Shown: positions 9,299 through 19,170, counted from the stretch's first letter. The stretch is 64,000 nt of DNA from Oceanihabitans iliipiscarium (GCF_042686125.1 NZ_JBHUOV010000001.1:1426001-1490000); one strand, 5' to 3'. Notes: generated by a model not told the origin, from the sequence alone. Translations and numbers: made by a program.

Positions 9299-10204
9299 AT
9301 GGAGAAAATATTAAGTCCACTTACTCAACAACCAACAGTTGTAAAGGTTGAAGATTTTTCAGTAGCTCAGACGATATCTCAATACGAGGAAATTGGAGTA
9401 GACGTCAAAAGGTTTTTTGAAAACCTAAATACGGTTCAATTATATAAATGTACCAAAACGAATTACCGATTCTATCATCCTTTTTCTATTATAGGAGATG
9501 CGGATTTTTATAAAGATTTATCCATCAACCGTAAGAGTTACTATTCAACAAGATGGGAACATAATAAAATTTTATCAACCTTAAACCCAAAGGAGAAAGT
9601 TTTAGAAATCGGATCAGGTTTTGGAGCATTCCTTTCTCTGCTAAAATCAAAATCTATTCAAGCAGAAGGCTTAGAACTTAATCCAGAAGCCATAAAAAAG
9701 TGTCAATTAGAAGGACTTCAAATTCACGATATGCTTATTGATGAATTTACAGTTAACCATAAAGACTCTCACGATGTGGTTTGTTTTTTTCAAGTTTTAG
9801 AGCATATAACTAATGTTCATGATTTTTTACAATCTGCTTTAGTTGCATTAAAACCTAATGGTAAATTAATTATAGGAGTCCCAAATAATAATCCGTACTT
9901 ATTTGTAAATGACAAATACCATACACTAAATTTACCACCACATCATGCTGGTTTATGGAATGAAAAGTCATTAAAAGCTTTAGAGAAAGTGTTTTCAGTC
10001 AAATTAGAAACCGTTTATTATGAACCCTTAGGAAGATCATATACAGCGTTTTTAACAGCTTATATTAAAAATTCTAGTTTTATTTATTCAAAAATGCTAA
10101 TTGCTGTAAATAAAATTGCGCCTAAGGTTTTAAAAAGAATATTGTGTAAATTTATAAATGGACGAAATATAGTGGTCGTATTTAGAAAAATAAAAAATGG
10201 ATAG
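9299..10204 (+). CDS. Class I SAM-dependent methyltransferase
   Basis: Soluble methyltransferase of 301 residues. The glycine-rich SAM motif I is VLEIGSGFGAFLSLL, followed by an acidic residue at the end of strand 2 (EGLELNPEA), motif II HDVVCFFQVLEHI and the post-motif LKPNGKLIIGVPN. An N-terminal segment of about 90 residues contains YKCTKTNYRFYHP, which resembles the zinc-ribbon-like lead of other sugar methyltransferases but with fewer cysteines. It starts 1 base after the preceding stop and overlaps the next methyltransferase by 8 bases. The substrate is unknown. Confidence 0.75.
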   Translation: MEKILSPLTQQPTVVKVEDFSVAQTISQYEEIGVDVKRFFENLNTVQLYKCTKTNYRFYHPFSIIGDADFYKDLSINRKSYYSTRWEHNKILSTLNPKEKVLEIGSGFGAFLSLLKSKSIQAEGLELNPEAIKKCQLEGLQIHDMLIDEFTVNHKDSHDVVCFFQVLEHITNVHDFLQSALVALKPNGKLIIGVPNNNPYLFVNDKYHTLNLPPHHAGLWNEKSLKALEKVFSVKLETVYYEPLGRSYTAFLTAYIKNSSFIYSKMLIAVNKIAPKVLKRILCKFINGRNIVVVFRKIKNG

Positions 10205-10898
10205 TTTTACTAAAATACCACTTCGCATTGAAAATTTAGACCGTTATTATATACGGACTTCAATTTTTAATGCGTTAAATGAGTCATTGCCAAATTTTAA
10301 AGGGAAGTTGTTAGATGTTGGTTGCGGTAAAATGCCTTATAAACAGCATATTTTAAGTCATTCAGGTATTACAGAGTATATTGGATTAGATATTGATACA
10401 GCTTTAATTTATGAAGCTGGTATAAAACCTGATTATACTTGGGATGGTGTTAGAATGCCTTTTGATGACGCAAGTTTTGATTCGGCTTTTGGTACCGAAG
10501 TTTTAGAACATTGTCCAGAACCAGAAGTTATATTAAAGGAAGTGTATCGCGTGCTTAAGCCTGGCGGAGTGTTTTTTTTTACAGTTCCATTTTTATGGAA
10601 TTTACACGAAGTGCCTAACGATGAATATCGTTATACACCTTTTGCTCTAGATAGACATTTTAAGAATAGTGGATTTAAAGATATAGATATAAAAGCACTT
10701 GGTGGTTGGCATGCTTCTATGGCTCAAATGCTAGGATTATGGGTTCGCAGAAGCTCAATGAAAGCGTCTAAGAGGAAAATATTATCAAAGCTTTTGAAAC
10801 CTGTAATGCGTTATTTAATGAAAATGGATAACGGAAAAAAAGTTAAGTTTAAGGAAGGTCAAATGATTACTGGTCTATATGGAATAGTCAAAAAATGA
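10197..10898 (+). CDS. Methyltransf_11-type class I methyltransferase
   Basis: Small SAM-dependent methyltransferase of 233 residues. Motif I is LLDVGCGKMPYK and motif II SAFGTEVLEHCPEP, followed by LKPGGVFFFTVPF. The C-terminal part (WHASMAQMLGLWVRR) is typical of methyltransferases found in O-antigen and exopolysaccharide clusters. Its start overlaps the previous methyltransferase by 8 bases and its stop overlaps the next glycosyltransferase start by 4 bases (ATGA). Two adjacent enzymes suggest two methylation sites, or a methyltransferase together with a related modification; the acceptor is unknown. Confidence 0.75.
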   Translation: MDSFTKIPLRIENLDRYYIRTSIFNALNESLPNFKGKLLDVGCGKMPYKQHILSHSGITEYIGLDIDTALIYEAGIKPDYTWDGVRMPFDDASFDSAFGTEVLEHCPEPEVILKEVYRVLKPGGVFFFTVPFLWNLHEVPNDEYRYTPFALDRHFKNSGFKDIDIKALGGWHASMAQMLGLWVRRSSMKASKRKILSKLLKPVMRYLMKMDNGKKVKFKEGQMITGLYGIVKK

Positions 10899-12013
10899 AA
10901 GAAGATAAACTTAATATAGCACTATTCTCTCCGAATAAAAACCCTTATTCCGAAACTTTTATTCAGGCGCATAAAAACTTACTTAGAGGCAATGTGTTTT
11001 ATTATTATGGTAAACCTAATAAAATTCGATTAGAAGGTTCTAAACAAATAGTACCTAAATTCAAGAGTCTTATACTAAAGTTAAAAAGAAAAATAGTAAA
11101 GCAATCATTACATGATACAATTAAACAAACACTTCTATTGTCGTTTAAAACACATAAAATTGATGTCATATTTGTTGAGTATGGTACGCATGCGTTTAAT
11201 TTGCGTCATATTTTAAAAGCTTCTGGATTGCCAGTTGTGACCATCTTTCATGGATTTGATGCTAGCGTATATAAGGTGGTTAAACGATGTAACAATTATA
11301 AAGAAGTTTTTGAATTGTCTACTAGTATCATTGCTGTTTCAAAAAAAATGGTAAACATGCTTAGCGATTTAGGATGTGATAAAAACAAAATAACACATAC
11401 ACCATGTGCTCCTGCCAATGTTTTTTTTGACGTTCAACCAAAATATTCAAAACAACAGTTTTTATCTGTAGGTAGGTTTGTAGATAAAAAAGCACCTTAT
11501 ATTACAATCATGGCTTTTAAAAAGGTGATTGACCAATATCCAAATGCTAAATTATTTATGGCTGGTGAAGGAGAGTTACTCAATACCTGTAAGAATTTAT
11601 CAAAACTATGGAATTTAGAGGATCATATAGTTTTTATGGGTGTAATTAGTTCAGAAGAATATCAAGAGTTATTGTCAGAATCCTTAGCTTACGTGCAACA
11701 TTCCATAACGGCTAATAATGGAGATATGGAAGGCACTCCAGTATCTGTTTTAGAGGCAAGTATAGCAGGTTTGCCAATTGTTTCAACAAATCATGCAGGA
11801 ATTCCAGATGTCGTTATTAATGGTGAAACAGGACTGCTTTGTAATGAGCTTGATGTAGATGCTATGGCACAACATATGCTTCAGTTATTAACTGATAAAA
11901 GCCTAGCTAAACGTTTAGGAAGTACAGGTAAATCCCATACTCAAAAGTATTTCAGTATGAAGCAGCATATAGATTCGATTCAAAGCGTTTTAGAAGATTC
12001 TATAGCAATTTAA
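10895..12013 (+). CDS. GT4-type glycosyltransferase (GT-B fold)
   Basis: Retaining glycosyltransferase of the GT4/Glycos_transf_1 type, 372 residues. The C-terminal nucleotide-sugar domain shows SVGRFVDKKAPY, the AGEGELL loop and the EX7E motif EGTPVSVLE, followed by GLPIVSTNHAGIPDVV. The N-terminal acceptor domain (residues 1-180) contains VTIFHGFDAS. It is translationally coupled to the methyltransferase upstream. After it a 66-base gap precedes the aminotransferase gene, with no obvious promoter. Confidence 0.85.
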   Translation: MKEDKLNIALFSPNKNPYSETFIQAHKNLLRGNVFYYYGKPNKIRLEGSKQIVPKFKSLILKLKRKIVKQSLHDTIKQTLLLSFKTHKIDVIFVEYGTHAFNLRHILKASGLPVVTIFHGFDASVYKVVKRCNNYKEVFELSTSIIAVSKKMVNMLSDLGCDKNKITHTPCAPANVFFDVQPKYSKQQFLSVGRFVDKKAPYITIMAFKKVIDQYPNAKLFMAGEGELLNTCKNLSKLWNLEDHIVFMGVISSEEYQELLSESLAYVQHSITANNGDMEGTPVSVLEASIAGLPIVSTNHAGIPDVVINGETGLLCNELDVDAMAQHMLQLLTDKSLAKRLGSTGKSHTQKYFSMKQHIDSIQSVLEDSIAI

Positions 12014-12079
12014 ATATCAAATCTATCTTTTTGAAGGTGTAGTCTGAAGTAGTAATTAATACAATAGTCAATTAATAAT

Positions 12080-13156
12080 ATGATAAATGTAACGAAAACT
12101 TTTTTGCCTCCTCAACATGAATTTCAAACGATATTAAGTCGTGCTTGGGAAACTTGTTGGATGACAAATAGAGGCGCTTTAGTTCTAGAACTAGAAGAAA
12201 AACTGAAGAGTTATTTAAACGTAAAACATTTAACATTAACCACTAATGGCACACTTCCACTTCAAATAGCAATTAAAGCAATGCAATTAAAAGGAGAGAT
12301 CATTACAACTCCTTTTAGTTATGTTGCTACAACAAGTAGTATAATATGGGAAGGTTGTAGTCCCGTTTTTGTAGATATTCATCCAGAATTTTTAACTATT
12401 GATGAGACCCAAATTGAGAATGCAATTTCATCAAAAACAACTGCCATTTTAGCAACACATGTTTTTGGAAACCCTTGTCATGTAGAGGCTATTGAAGCTA
12501 TAGCAAAAAAACATAATTTAGTTGTTATATACGATGCTGCTCATTGCTTTGGAGTAACGTATAAAAATAAGTCTGTTTTTAATTATGGAGATGTAAGCAC
12601 TTGTAGTTTTCATGCTACAAAATTGTTTCATACAGGAGAAGGAGGTGCAATGATTTCAAATTCAAAAAAAGTACACGAGACTTTATACTATCATCATAAT
12701 TTTGGACACGATGGTCCTGAGGCTTTTCATGGTATTGGGATTAATGCTAAAATAAGTGAACTTCAAGCTGCAATGGGTTTAGCAGTATTTCCTTATTTTA
12801 ACTCAATTCTTAAAGAAAGAAAGTTAATTGTCGATATGTATAATGCAGCTTTTAAAAACACTCAATTACAATTGCTTAAAATACGAGAGGGGACTCAGTG
12901 GAATTACTGCTATTATCCTGTGATTTTTGAAACAGAAACTCAGCTTTTAAAAATAAAGCAAGTCCTTGAGAAAGACAAGATAAACCCAAGACGTTATTTT
13001 TATCCAAGTTTAGATGAACTACCTTATGTGAATAAAAGTGTGAACGAAATCTCTAGAAGTATTGCTTCAAGAATAATGTGCCTACCACTTTACGTTGGTT
13101 TAGAAAAAGTGGACGTCCATAGAATTATTAATATTGTAAAAAGAAATATATGCTAA
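12080..13156 (+). CDS. DegT/DnrJ/EryC1 sugar aminotransferase (VioA-like)
   Basis: PLP-dependent aminotransferase acting on a nucleotide-linked keto sugar. The PLP lysine is K181 in SFHATKLFHTGEGG. YDAAHCFG carries the PLP aspartate, and TTPFSYVATTSS is the substrate/PLP loop. The 358-residue length and the motif wording recall VioA (dTDP-4-amino-4,6-dideoxyglucose transaminase). The next gene is a VioB/PglD-type acetyltransferase overlapping by 7 bases, so the pair probably makes an N-acetylated 4-amino-4,6-dideoxy sugar. The rmlA/rmlB-type genes that would supply the keto sugar are not in this window. Confidence 0.82.
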   Translation: MINVTKTFLPPQHEFQTILSRAWETCWMTNRGALVLELEEKLKSYLNVKHLTLTTNGTLPLQIAIKAMQLKGEIITTPFSYVATTSSIIWEGCSPVFVDIHPEFLTIDETQIENAISSKTTAILATHVFGNPCHVEAIEAIAKKHNLVVIYDAAHCFGVTYKNKSVFNYGDVSTCSFHATKLFHTGEGGAMISNSKKVHETLYYHHNFGHDGPEAFHGIGINAKISELQAAMGLAVFPYFNSILKERKLIVDMYNAAFKNTQLQLLKIREGTQWNYCYYPVIFETETQLLKIKQVLEKDKINPRRYFYPSLDELPYVNKSVNEISRSIASRIMCLPLYVGLEKVDVHRIINIVKRNIC

Positions 13157-13797
13157 TAGTTGGCGCTAAAGGTTTTGCAAAAGAAGTGTTAGAAACATTT
13201 CATCAATCTGGTGATATAGAAAACCTTGTTTTTTATGATGATGTAAATACATATACTTCTAAAAAGATGTATGATAAATTCGAAATTTTACAAACTTTGC
13301 AAGAAGCCGAATCATACTTTAAAACCATTGACAATAGATTTGTTTTAGGTTTAGGTAACCCAGTGTTAAGAAAAATAATGACTGATAAGTTTCTGGAATT
13401 AAAAGGTGTTTTAACAAGCACGATTAGTCAAAATGCAATTATTGGAAGTTTTGATGTTTCAATAGGAGACGGCTCAAATATTCTAGATCATGCTATAGTT
13501 TCTAATGGCGTGACTATAGGAATATGTGCTATTATTTATTACAATGCTATTATAACCCATGATGTGAAAATTGGCGATTTCGTAGAGATTTCTCCTGGAG
13601 CAAAACTTTTAGGACGCTCTAAAATTGGACATTATTCTCAAATAGGATGTAATGCAACAATTTTACCAGATGTGGTTATTGGTCACAATGTTATTGTAGC
13701 TGCAGGAGCAGTTGTTACTAAAGATGTTCCTAATAACTCTATGGTTGCAGGTATACCAGCAGTTATAAAAAAAGAATTAAAACCAATAGAGATTTAG
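13150..13797 (+). CDS. PglD/NeuD/VioB-like sugar N-acyltransferase
   Basis: Left-handed beta-helix acetyltransferase of 215 residues. The N-terminal nucleotide-sugar binding fold (LIVGAKGFAKEVLE, then VFYDD) is followed by hexapeptide repeats from about residue 90 (IIGSFDVSIGDGSNI, VVIGHNVIVAAGAVVTKDV). It ends in the AGIPAVIKK tail typical of the PglD/NeuD family. It overlaps the aminotransferase gene by 7 bases, so it probably acetylates the amino group that enzyme installs, using acetyl-CoA. The alternative, O-acetylation of another sugar, cannot be excluded. Confidence 0.82.
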   Translation: MLIVGAKGFAKEVLETFHQSGDIENLVFYDDVNTYTSKKMYDKFEILQTLQEAESYFKTIDNRFVLGLGNPVLRKIMTDKFLELKGVLTSTISQNAIIGSFDVSIGDGSNILDHAIVSNGVTIGICAIIYYNAIITHDVKIGDFVEISPGAKLLGRSKIGHYSQIGCNATILPDVVIGHNVIVAAGAVVTKDVPNNSMVAGIPAVIKKELKPIEI

Positions 13798-13827
13798 TTT
13801 GTTATAAGCGTGTCTTGAATCGTATAA

Positions 13828-14775
13828 ATGAAGAAATTCAAAAAGCATATACTTCACTTTTTTTTAAAATTAAAAGTCTTTAGGACTAAGGATTCTATAT
13901 TGATTTTTAGCGAAGCACGTGGAGGAAGCACTTGGCTCATGGAGTTGTTAAAAAATATCCCAGGTGTTATTATTAACTGGGAGCCTTTACATGTAGATTA
14001 TGGCGTGGTTCCTAAATCGTATAAGCTTGGTTGGCGACCAAAAATAGATAAAGAGAATAAAGAAACTAAATACAAAACACTCTTTTCTAATATCATTAGA
14101 ATGAAAACATTTAATGATTGGACAACAAAATATGTTTCATGGAAAGATGTGCAATCTTCAAAATACGTATTAACAAAGTTTGTGAGAGGAAATCAATGTT
14201 TACCTTGGTTTGTAAACACATTTTCAGAACTTAAGCATCCACCAATTTTATTGTTGAGACATCCAATTACTACCTGTATTTCTAGATTGAAAACATTTGA
14301 AGGTGTTACAAATGTAAATGTTGCTCTTTTAGAAAATGATATGAGTTTTAAAATACCAGATTGTATTAATAATGAACGTTTTGTAAATCATCAAAAGTAT
14401 ATACACGAGTTGCAAACACAACTAGAAGTGGAAATTGCTATTTGGTGTGTGAATAATGCAGATATTATAAAACTTGAGAATCAGAATAAATGGATGACAT
14501 TGTTTTACGAAGATCTGGTTAGTAACCCAAAACAAACTTTAAAAGAAGTTTTAAAAGGAATTCATATCGAATTATCAGATGCAGTAGTTAACCAAATTCA
14601 ATATACAAAACCGAGTGCAAGTAATTACCATGGAAACTTTAAGCCTTCTAAAGTAAAGCAAATTGAATCTTATTTAGATCATCTAAACCAAGATACTTTA
14701 TTAAGAATTCAATCTATATTTGATTATTTTAATCTCAAGGTGTATTCTGCCTTTAGTGCTTACCCAATAAAATAG
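13828..14775 (+). CDS. Sulfotransferase-like protein (second of five)
   Basis: Predicted PAPS-dependent sulfotransferase of 315 residues. The 5'-phosphosulfate loop is LIFSEARGGSTWLMELL (about residues 24-40), followed by NWEPLH. The 3'-phosphate site is PPILLLRHPITTCISRL, with Arg and Ser spaced as in the family. The C-terminus has the common acceptor-loop layout (FYEDLVSNPKQTLKEVL). It differs clearly from the protein at 8422, so it is probably not a recent duplicate. The acceptor is unknown. Confidence 0.75.
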   Translation: MKKFKKHILHFFLKLKVFRTKDSILIFSEARGGSTWLMELLKNIPGVIINWEPLHVDYGVVPKSYKLGWRPKIDKENKETKYKTLFSNIIRMKTFNDWTTKYVSWKDVQSSKYVLTKFVRGNQCLPWFVNTFSELKHPPILLLRHPITTCISRLKTFEGVTNVNVALLENDMSFKIPDCINNERFVNHQKYIHELQTQLEVEIAIWCVNNADIIKLENQNKWMTLFYEDLVSNPKQTLKEVLKGIHIELSDAVVNQIQYTKPSASNYHGNFKPSKVKQIESYLDHLNQDTLLRIQSIFDYFNLKVYSAFSAYPIK

Positions 14776-14900
14776 ATATTTATACACTTATTTTTTATAA
14801 AAATCTTTTTAACTTTAACATTTAAATGCAAAACCTAATTTAATGGTTAATATGTATAATGATTCATACGTATTAATTTTAGTCAGGTAAAAAAATAACC

Positions 14901-15926
14901 ATGCCAAAAGAGCCTTTGATCTCCATCATTATTCCTGCTTTTAATCGCGCTCATTTAATAGAGGAAACTCTAAATAGTGTAAAATCGCAAACCTATAAAA
15001 ACTGGGAATGTATTGTTGTAGATGATGGTTCTACAGATCACACTAAAAGCATAGTAAAGACTTATACAGATAATGATGAGCGATTTAAATTCTATAATCG
15101 ACCAATTACGCATTTAGCTGGTGGGAATGGCGCCAGAAATTATGGCGCAGAGAAAAGTCAGGGTGATTGGCTGGTGTTTTTAGATTCTGATGATGTGTTA
15201 ATGCCAACAGCTTTACTAAATAGAATGAATTGTGGTTTTGATTATGATATGCTTATTTGTGTAACAGGAACATTTAAGCGTGAATTAGGTGACTCTGATA
15301 TCATATGGAATAAAATAGGGTCAGATAAAGAGGAATCAAAACTAATAGGAAGATATATAAATATGGATATGCCTTGGCATACTAATGGAGTGACTTGGCG
15401 AAAAGATTTTTTTAAAAAAATAGGAGGTTGGAATGACCAGCTAAGAGCTTGGCAAGATTGGGAAATACACTGTAGAAGTCTTTTTTTTAAACCTAAATTA
15501 CAGTTTATAGAAAAGACGCCTGACAACTATTTTAGAATGTCTAAACATGATAGTATAGGGAAAACCATTAGGTCTAATAATTATATGGATTCGGTTTATA
15601 ATGCCTTAGTATCTATAGATGCTCTTTTAGTTGAAAATGAAGATGTGTTTGATCTCGTAAAAACCAATTACGAAAAATTATTGTGTAAGATGTTAATTTC
15701 TTTCCCTGTAAGAAAAGGGTTTCTGTCTTTCCCAATAAAAACACTTAGTAAAACGCCTTTTTTTAAAGGCTCAAAGCGTTTGTTTTTTTTGAAATTTTAT
15801 ATCATTGAGTTATTAGCCAAAAGCCCTAAATTAAAAAAGGCTATTTTGCAAAACACTTATGCTAAACAGCGAAAATTTGTTGAGGTTAAAAGCAACTATT
15901 TAAAGCATAAGATTAGCGATTTGTAA
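14901..15926 (+). CDS. GT2-type glycosyltransferase (GT-A fold)
   Basis: Inverting glycosyltransferase family 2 protein, 341 residues. The N-terminal GT-A domain has LISIIIPAFNRAHLIEETL, the UDP-binding VVDDGSTD and the metal-binding DxD variant FLDSDD. The putative catalytic-base region is RAWQDWEIHCR. It begins after a 125-base AT-rich gap following the sulfotransferase, in which I saw no gene. The linkage and sugar donor are unknown. Confidence 0.85.
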   Translation: MPKEPLISIIIPAFNRAHLIEETLNSVKSQTYKNWECIVVDDGSTDHTKSIVKTYTDNDERFKFYNRPITHLAGGNGARNYGAEKSQGDWLVFLDSDDVLMPTALLNRMNCGFDYDMLICVTGTFKRELGDSDIIWNKIGSDKEESKLIGRYINMDMPWHTNGVTWRKDFFKKIGGWNDQLRAWQDWEIHCRSLFFKPKLQFIEKTPDNYFRMSKHDSIGKTIRSNNYMDSVYNALVSIDALLVENEDVFDLVKTNYEKLLCKMLISFPVRKGFLSFPIKTLSKTPFFKGSKRLFFLKFYIIELLAKSPKLKKAILQNTYAKQRKFVEVKSNYLKHKISDL

Positions 15927-15941
15927 AACATATATTAATTT

Positions 15942-17072
15942 ATGAAACTATTATTTATTAATCATTCCGCAGAAAAAACTGGAGCTCCAATTGTATTGCT
16001 CCATTTTCTTAAATGGTTGAAGCAAAATAAAACCGTTGAATTTGATGTGTTGAGCTTGAAAAATGGTAATCTGTTAGATGATTTTACAGCAGTGAGTAAT
16101 CAGCATTTTTTCAACAGAAAAGAAGAAACATTTTCTAGTAAGGCGATCCAAATTCTTAAAAAAGAGCTTAATATAAATAAAGATCAAAAAATTAAATATC
16201 CTCAAAAAAAATTAGATGCTATAGCTAAAAATAATTATGATTTGATATATGCAAATAGTGTTGTAAGTGTACCTGTTTCAGTTTATATTAAAAACAAGAG
16301 CGCTTCTTCACCAAAACTTATAAATCATTTACACGAGCTAAATCTTACAATAAATAGGTATTGCCCAAATTTAAATGAATACGAAAAAGATATAGACCTC
16401 ACCATTGCTGTATCAGAAAAAGTAAAGCACAATTTGGTTTCTAATTGGAAGTTTTTACAGAATAAAATAAAAGTCGTTTATGCGTATTCAGAGATTACCA
16501 ATCAAGATACTAAGACTTCTAATAATTTTGTAGTTGGTGCCTCAGGATTAGTGCAATGGCGTAAAGGACCTGAGTTCTTTCTGTTAGTTGCTTATTATGT
16601 GCTAAAACAGTTGCCAAATGAAAACATCAGGTTTCAGTGGTTAGGCAAAATTTCTAAAGCACATGAATTAATTTATGAAGAAGATATTTTAAAGCTTAAT
16701 TTGTCTGATAAAGTAGAGTTCTTAGGATTTCAGGATAATCCCTCAGAGTTTTACTCTAATTTAGATGTGTTTTTAATGACTTCTAAAGAAGATCCTTTTC
16801 CTTTAGTGTGTGTTGAAGTTGGAATGATGGGAGTACCAATTATTTGTTTTGAATCGGCTACTGGAACTGAAGAAGTTTTAAAGCAAGTGCCAAATTCAGT
16901 TGTTCCTTATTTAGATGTTGTTGCTATGGGAGATAATGTGATTAAATATTTTAAAGATGCAGATTTGAAACGTAAAAATGGAGATGAAATGAAAAAAATA
17001 TTTCAAGAGTTTACACCTAAAACACAGGCTCAAAAGATTTATAATAGTATTGAAGACTTATTACTTGATTAA
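15942..17072 (+). CDS. GT4-type glycosyltransferase
   Basis: GT-B fold glycosyltransferase of 376 residues. The N-terminus MKLLFINHSAEKTGAP is typical of GT4 acceptor domains. The C-terminal half has GLVQWRKGPEFFL, a donor-site loop and the acidic pair in KEDPFPLVCVEVG, spaced one residue wider than the usual EX7E. It follows the GT2 gene by 15 bases. Donor and acceptor are unknown. Confidence 0.8.
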   Translation: MKLLFINHSAEKTGAPIVLLHFLKWLKQNKTVEFDVLSLKNGNLLDDFTAVSNQHFFNRKEETFSSKAIQILKKELNINKDQKIKYPQKKLDAIAKNNYDLIYANSVVSVPVSVYIKNKSASSPKLINHLHELNLTINRYCPNLNEYEKDIDLTIAVSEKVKHNLVSNWKFLQNKIKVVYAYSEITNQDTKTSNNFVVGASGLVQWRKGPEFFLLVAYYVLKQLPNENIRFQWLGKISKAHELIYEEDILKLNLSDKVEFLGFQDNPSEFYSNLDVFLMTSKEDPFPLVCVEVGMMGVPIICFESATGTEEVLKQVPNSVVPYLDVVAMGDNVIKYFKDADLKRKNGDEMKKIFQEFTPKTQAQKIYNSIEDLLLD

Positions 17073-17099
17073 ACATTTTAATTTTATAATTGATACCTT

Positions 17100-18125
17100 T
17101 TGGAAAATTTAGATAAGATTAAAAATATTAAAGTTTCTGTTGTTTTACCTAATTTTAATCATGAGAATTATTTAAAACAGCGCATAGACTCTATTCTTAA
17201 TCAAACCTATCAAGATTTTGAATTAATAATATTAGATGATGCATCTTCTGATGGAAGTTCTAAATTTTTAAAGCGCTACAGCGACCATTCAAAAGTCTCT
17301 CAAGTATTAATTAATAAAGAAAACTCAGGCTCTGTCTTTAAACAGTGGATTAAAGGGATTAACCATGCTAAAGGCGAATATGTTTGGATTGCAGAAAGTG
17401 ACGATTATGCAGATGAAAAGTTTTTGGAGCATACCGTAAATCTCCTAGAAGCTAATGATAATCTAGGAATGGTGTTTACAGATTCATTTAAAGTATATGA
17501 TAATCGAAAGGAAATGGGATTGGTTTCTTCAAGCCGAAAAATTTTAGAAACCTTAGTTCATGAAGAAAATAATATCATTCATAAAAATAATTTTCCAAAA
17601 TACCTTCTAGATAAGTTAGTCATCGTTAATGCTAGCTCAGTTTTATTTAAAAAGGAGGCTTTACAGTCGGTAAATTTTGAAGTGTTAAAAGCCTTTAAAA
17701 ATACAGGCGATATTTTTACTTATGTTGGTGTAGCCTTAAAATATAATATTGTTTACCTTCCAGAACCTCTAAATTATATGAGGCTTCATGAACATAACAC
17801 AACCAAGAAGAATAAAAGTAGTGGCAGAATATATAAGGATAAGATTTTACTATTTGATTATTACTTTAATGATTTATCTAAAATTAATGATACACGAAAA
17901 GAAGTCGTAAATGTCTTTATTAGTTTCTTTTTTTTAGGAATAGATTATGGGAATTTTAAATCGATTCTCATGCTATTAAAAAAAATGTACCAAAATAGTT
18001 TTATTACTATAAAGCAGTATATTTCAATAAAAATAATTGCATTTTTTTATAACACATTGATGTATAAAGGAAAGCCTTATTTTTTGCGGGAACGTTTAAA
18101 AATCATTTTAAAGAAAAGTTTTTAA
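17100..18125 (+). CDS. GT2-type glycosyltransferase
   Basis: GT-A fold glycosyltransferase of 341 residues. SVVLPNFNHENYLKQRI, the donor-binding ILDDASSDGSS and the DxD region AESDDYADEKFLE are all present. The C-terminal third is helical and basic, perhaps membrane-associated. The start is TTG at 17100, since no in-frame ATG precedes the conserved N-terminus. It is one of two adjacent GT2 genes that both start with TTG. Confidence 0.82.
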   Translation: MENLDKIKNIKVSVVLPNFNHENYLKQRIDSILNQTYQDFELIILDDASSDGSSKFLKRYSDHSKVSQVLINKENSGSVFKQWIKGINHAKGEYVWIAESDDYADEKFLEHTVNLLEANDNLGMVFTDSFKVYDNRKEMGLVSSSRKILETLVHEENNIIHKNNFPKYLLDKLVIVNASSVLFKKEALQSVNFEVLKAFKNTGDIFTYVGVALKYNIVYLPEPLNYMRLHEHNTTKKNKSSGRIYKDKILLFDYYFNDLSKINDTRKEVVNVFISFFFLGIDYGNFKSILMLLKKMYQNSFITIKQYISIKIIAFFYNTLMYKGKPYFLRERLKIILKKSF

Positions 18126-18156
18126 ACTCTTAATATTATAATTAGAACGTTATATT

Positions 18157-19086
18157 TTGAATAAGATTAAACAACCATTAGTTAGTGTTTGCATGATTAC
18201 ATATGGTCATGAAAAATACATTTTAAAAGCAATAAATGGTGTTTTAAATCAAATCACTAATTTCCCTTTTGAGCTTATTATAGCTAATGATTGTTCTCCT
18301 GATAATACAGATCAAATTATTAAAAACTGTATCAAAACACTTCCAAATGGTTATCTAATCACCTATTATAATCATGATAAAAATAAGGGTATGATGTCTA
18401 ATTTTGGGTTTGCACTTAACTCTTGTACAGGTAAATATATTGCGCTTTGTGAAGGAGATGATTATTGGAGTGACGCAATGAAGCTACAAAAACAAGTAGA
18501 TTTTTTAGAAAACAACAAAGATTTTTCTTTAGTTGGATTTAACGCTAAGTTTAACAGAAATGATAAAGAAATAGATCAATTAGTTAGGACTGTACCAAAT
18601 GAATTTGTTGATTTTACAACTTCAGATTTAATCAAAAAAAATCCATTTGTTTCCTCAATGGTTATGATTAGAAATATAGGCTTTAATAACATCATGTCAA
18701 TCCTAGATAATTTTATTGTTGGCGATAAAGCACTTTTTACTTTATTGTCATTTAGCGGAAAATGTAGAATCTATTCAGAGCCAGTTGGGTTTTATAGAAA
18801 ACATGAAAACAGTGTAACTAGCAAAAATAGAATTGAGTATGTGCCCTTCAGAGATGATTTAATTAACCGAATTAATCATGCTAAATTTTGGAATGATTAT
18901 AGCGGAAATAAGTTTAATGAAGAGGTTAAAGAGGTTGTCGAATATAGATCAAAAGTACTAACAACAATGGCACTTAGGAATTCTGATTTTAAAACAGCAA
19001 TTCATTATAGTCAATTTGTTAATCTAAAGACCATAAAAAAAACACGAACAAAAATAATTATTATGCTTCTAAAATTGTTTTCTTGA
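18157..19086 (+). CDS. GT2-type glycosyltransferase
   Basis: GT-A fold glycosyltransferase of 309 residues. PLVSVCMITYGHEKYILKAI, IIANDCSPDNTDQI and the metal site CEGDDYWSD identify the family. VGDKALFTLL is the probable catalytic-base region. The start is TTG at 18157. The wording (TYGHEKYI, GDDYW) is that of Bacteroidota capsule GT2 enzymes related to hyaluronan/chondroitin synthase-like GTs. The sugar is unknown. Confidence 0.82.
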   Translation: MNKIKQPLVSVCMITYGHEKYILKAINGVLNQITNFPFELIIANDCSPDNTDQIIKNCIKTLPNGYLITYYNHDKNKGMMSNFGFALNSCTGKYIALCEGDDYWSDAMKLQKQVDFLENNKDFSLVGFNAKFNRNDKEIDQLVRTVPNEFVDFTTSDLIKKNPFVSSMVMIRNIGFNNIMSILDNFIVGDKALFTLLSFSGKCRIYSEPVGFYRKHENSVTSKNRIEYVPFRDDLINRINHAKFWNDYSGNKFNEEVKEVVEYRSKVLTTMALRNSDFKTAIHYSQFVNLKTIKKTRTKIIIMLLKLFS

Positions 19087-19170
19087 TTTTATAAATTACT
19101 TGAATCTAAAGATAATACCTAACAAATGGTTTTTCTTCTATCGTGAATATTGCTATATTCGTCAATAATT

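Noticed and set aside
15242..15526. Minus-strand frame of 94 codons inside the GT2 gene at 14901
   Set aside because: Shadow of a clear glycosyltransferase; no start context or motif.
19150..19170. TTG start and TATATTCG as promoter before the Asn-synthetase-like gene
   Set aside because: The ATG at 19171 is a better start, and TATATTCG deviates from TAnnTTTG with no -33 element.
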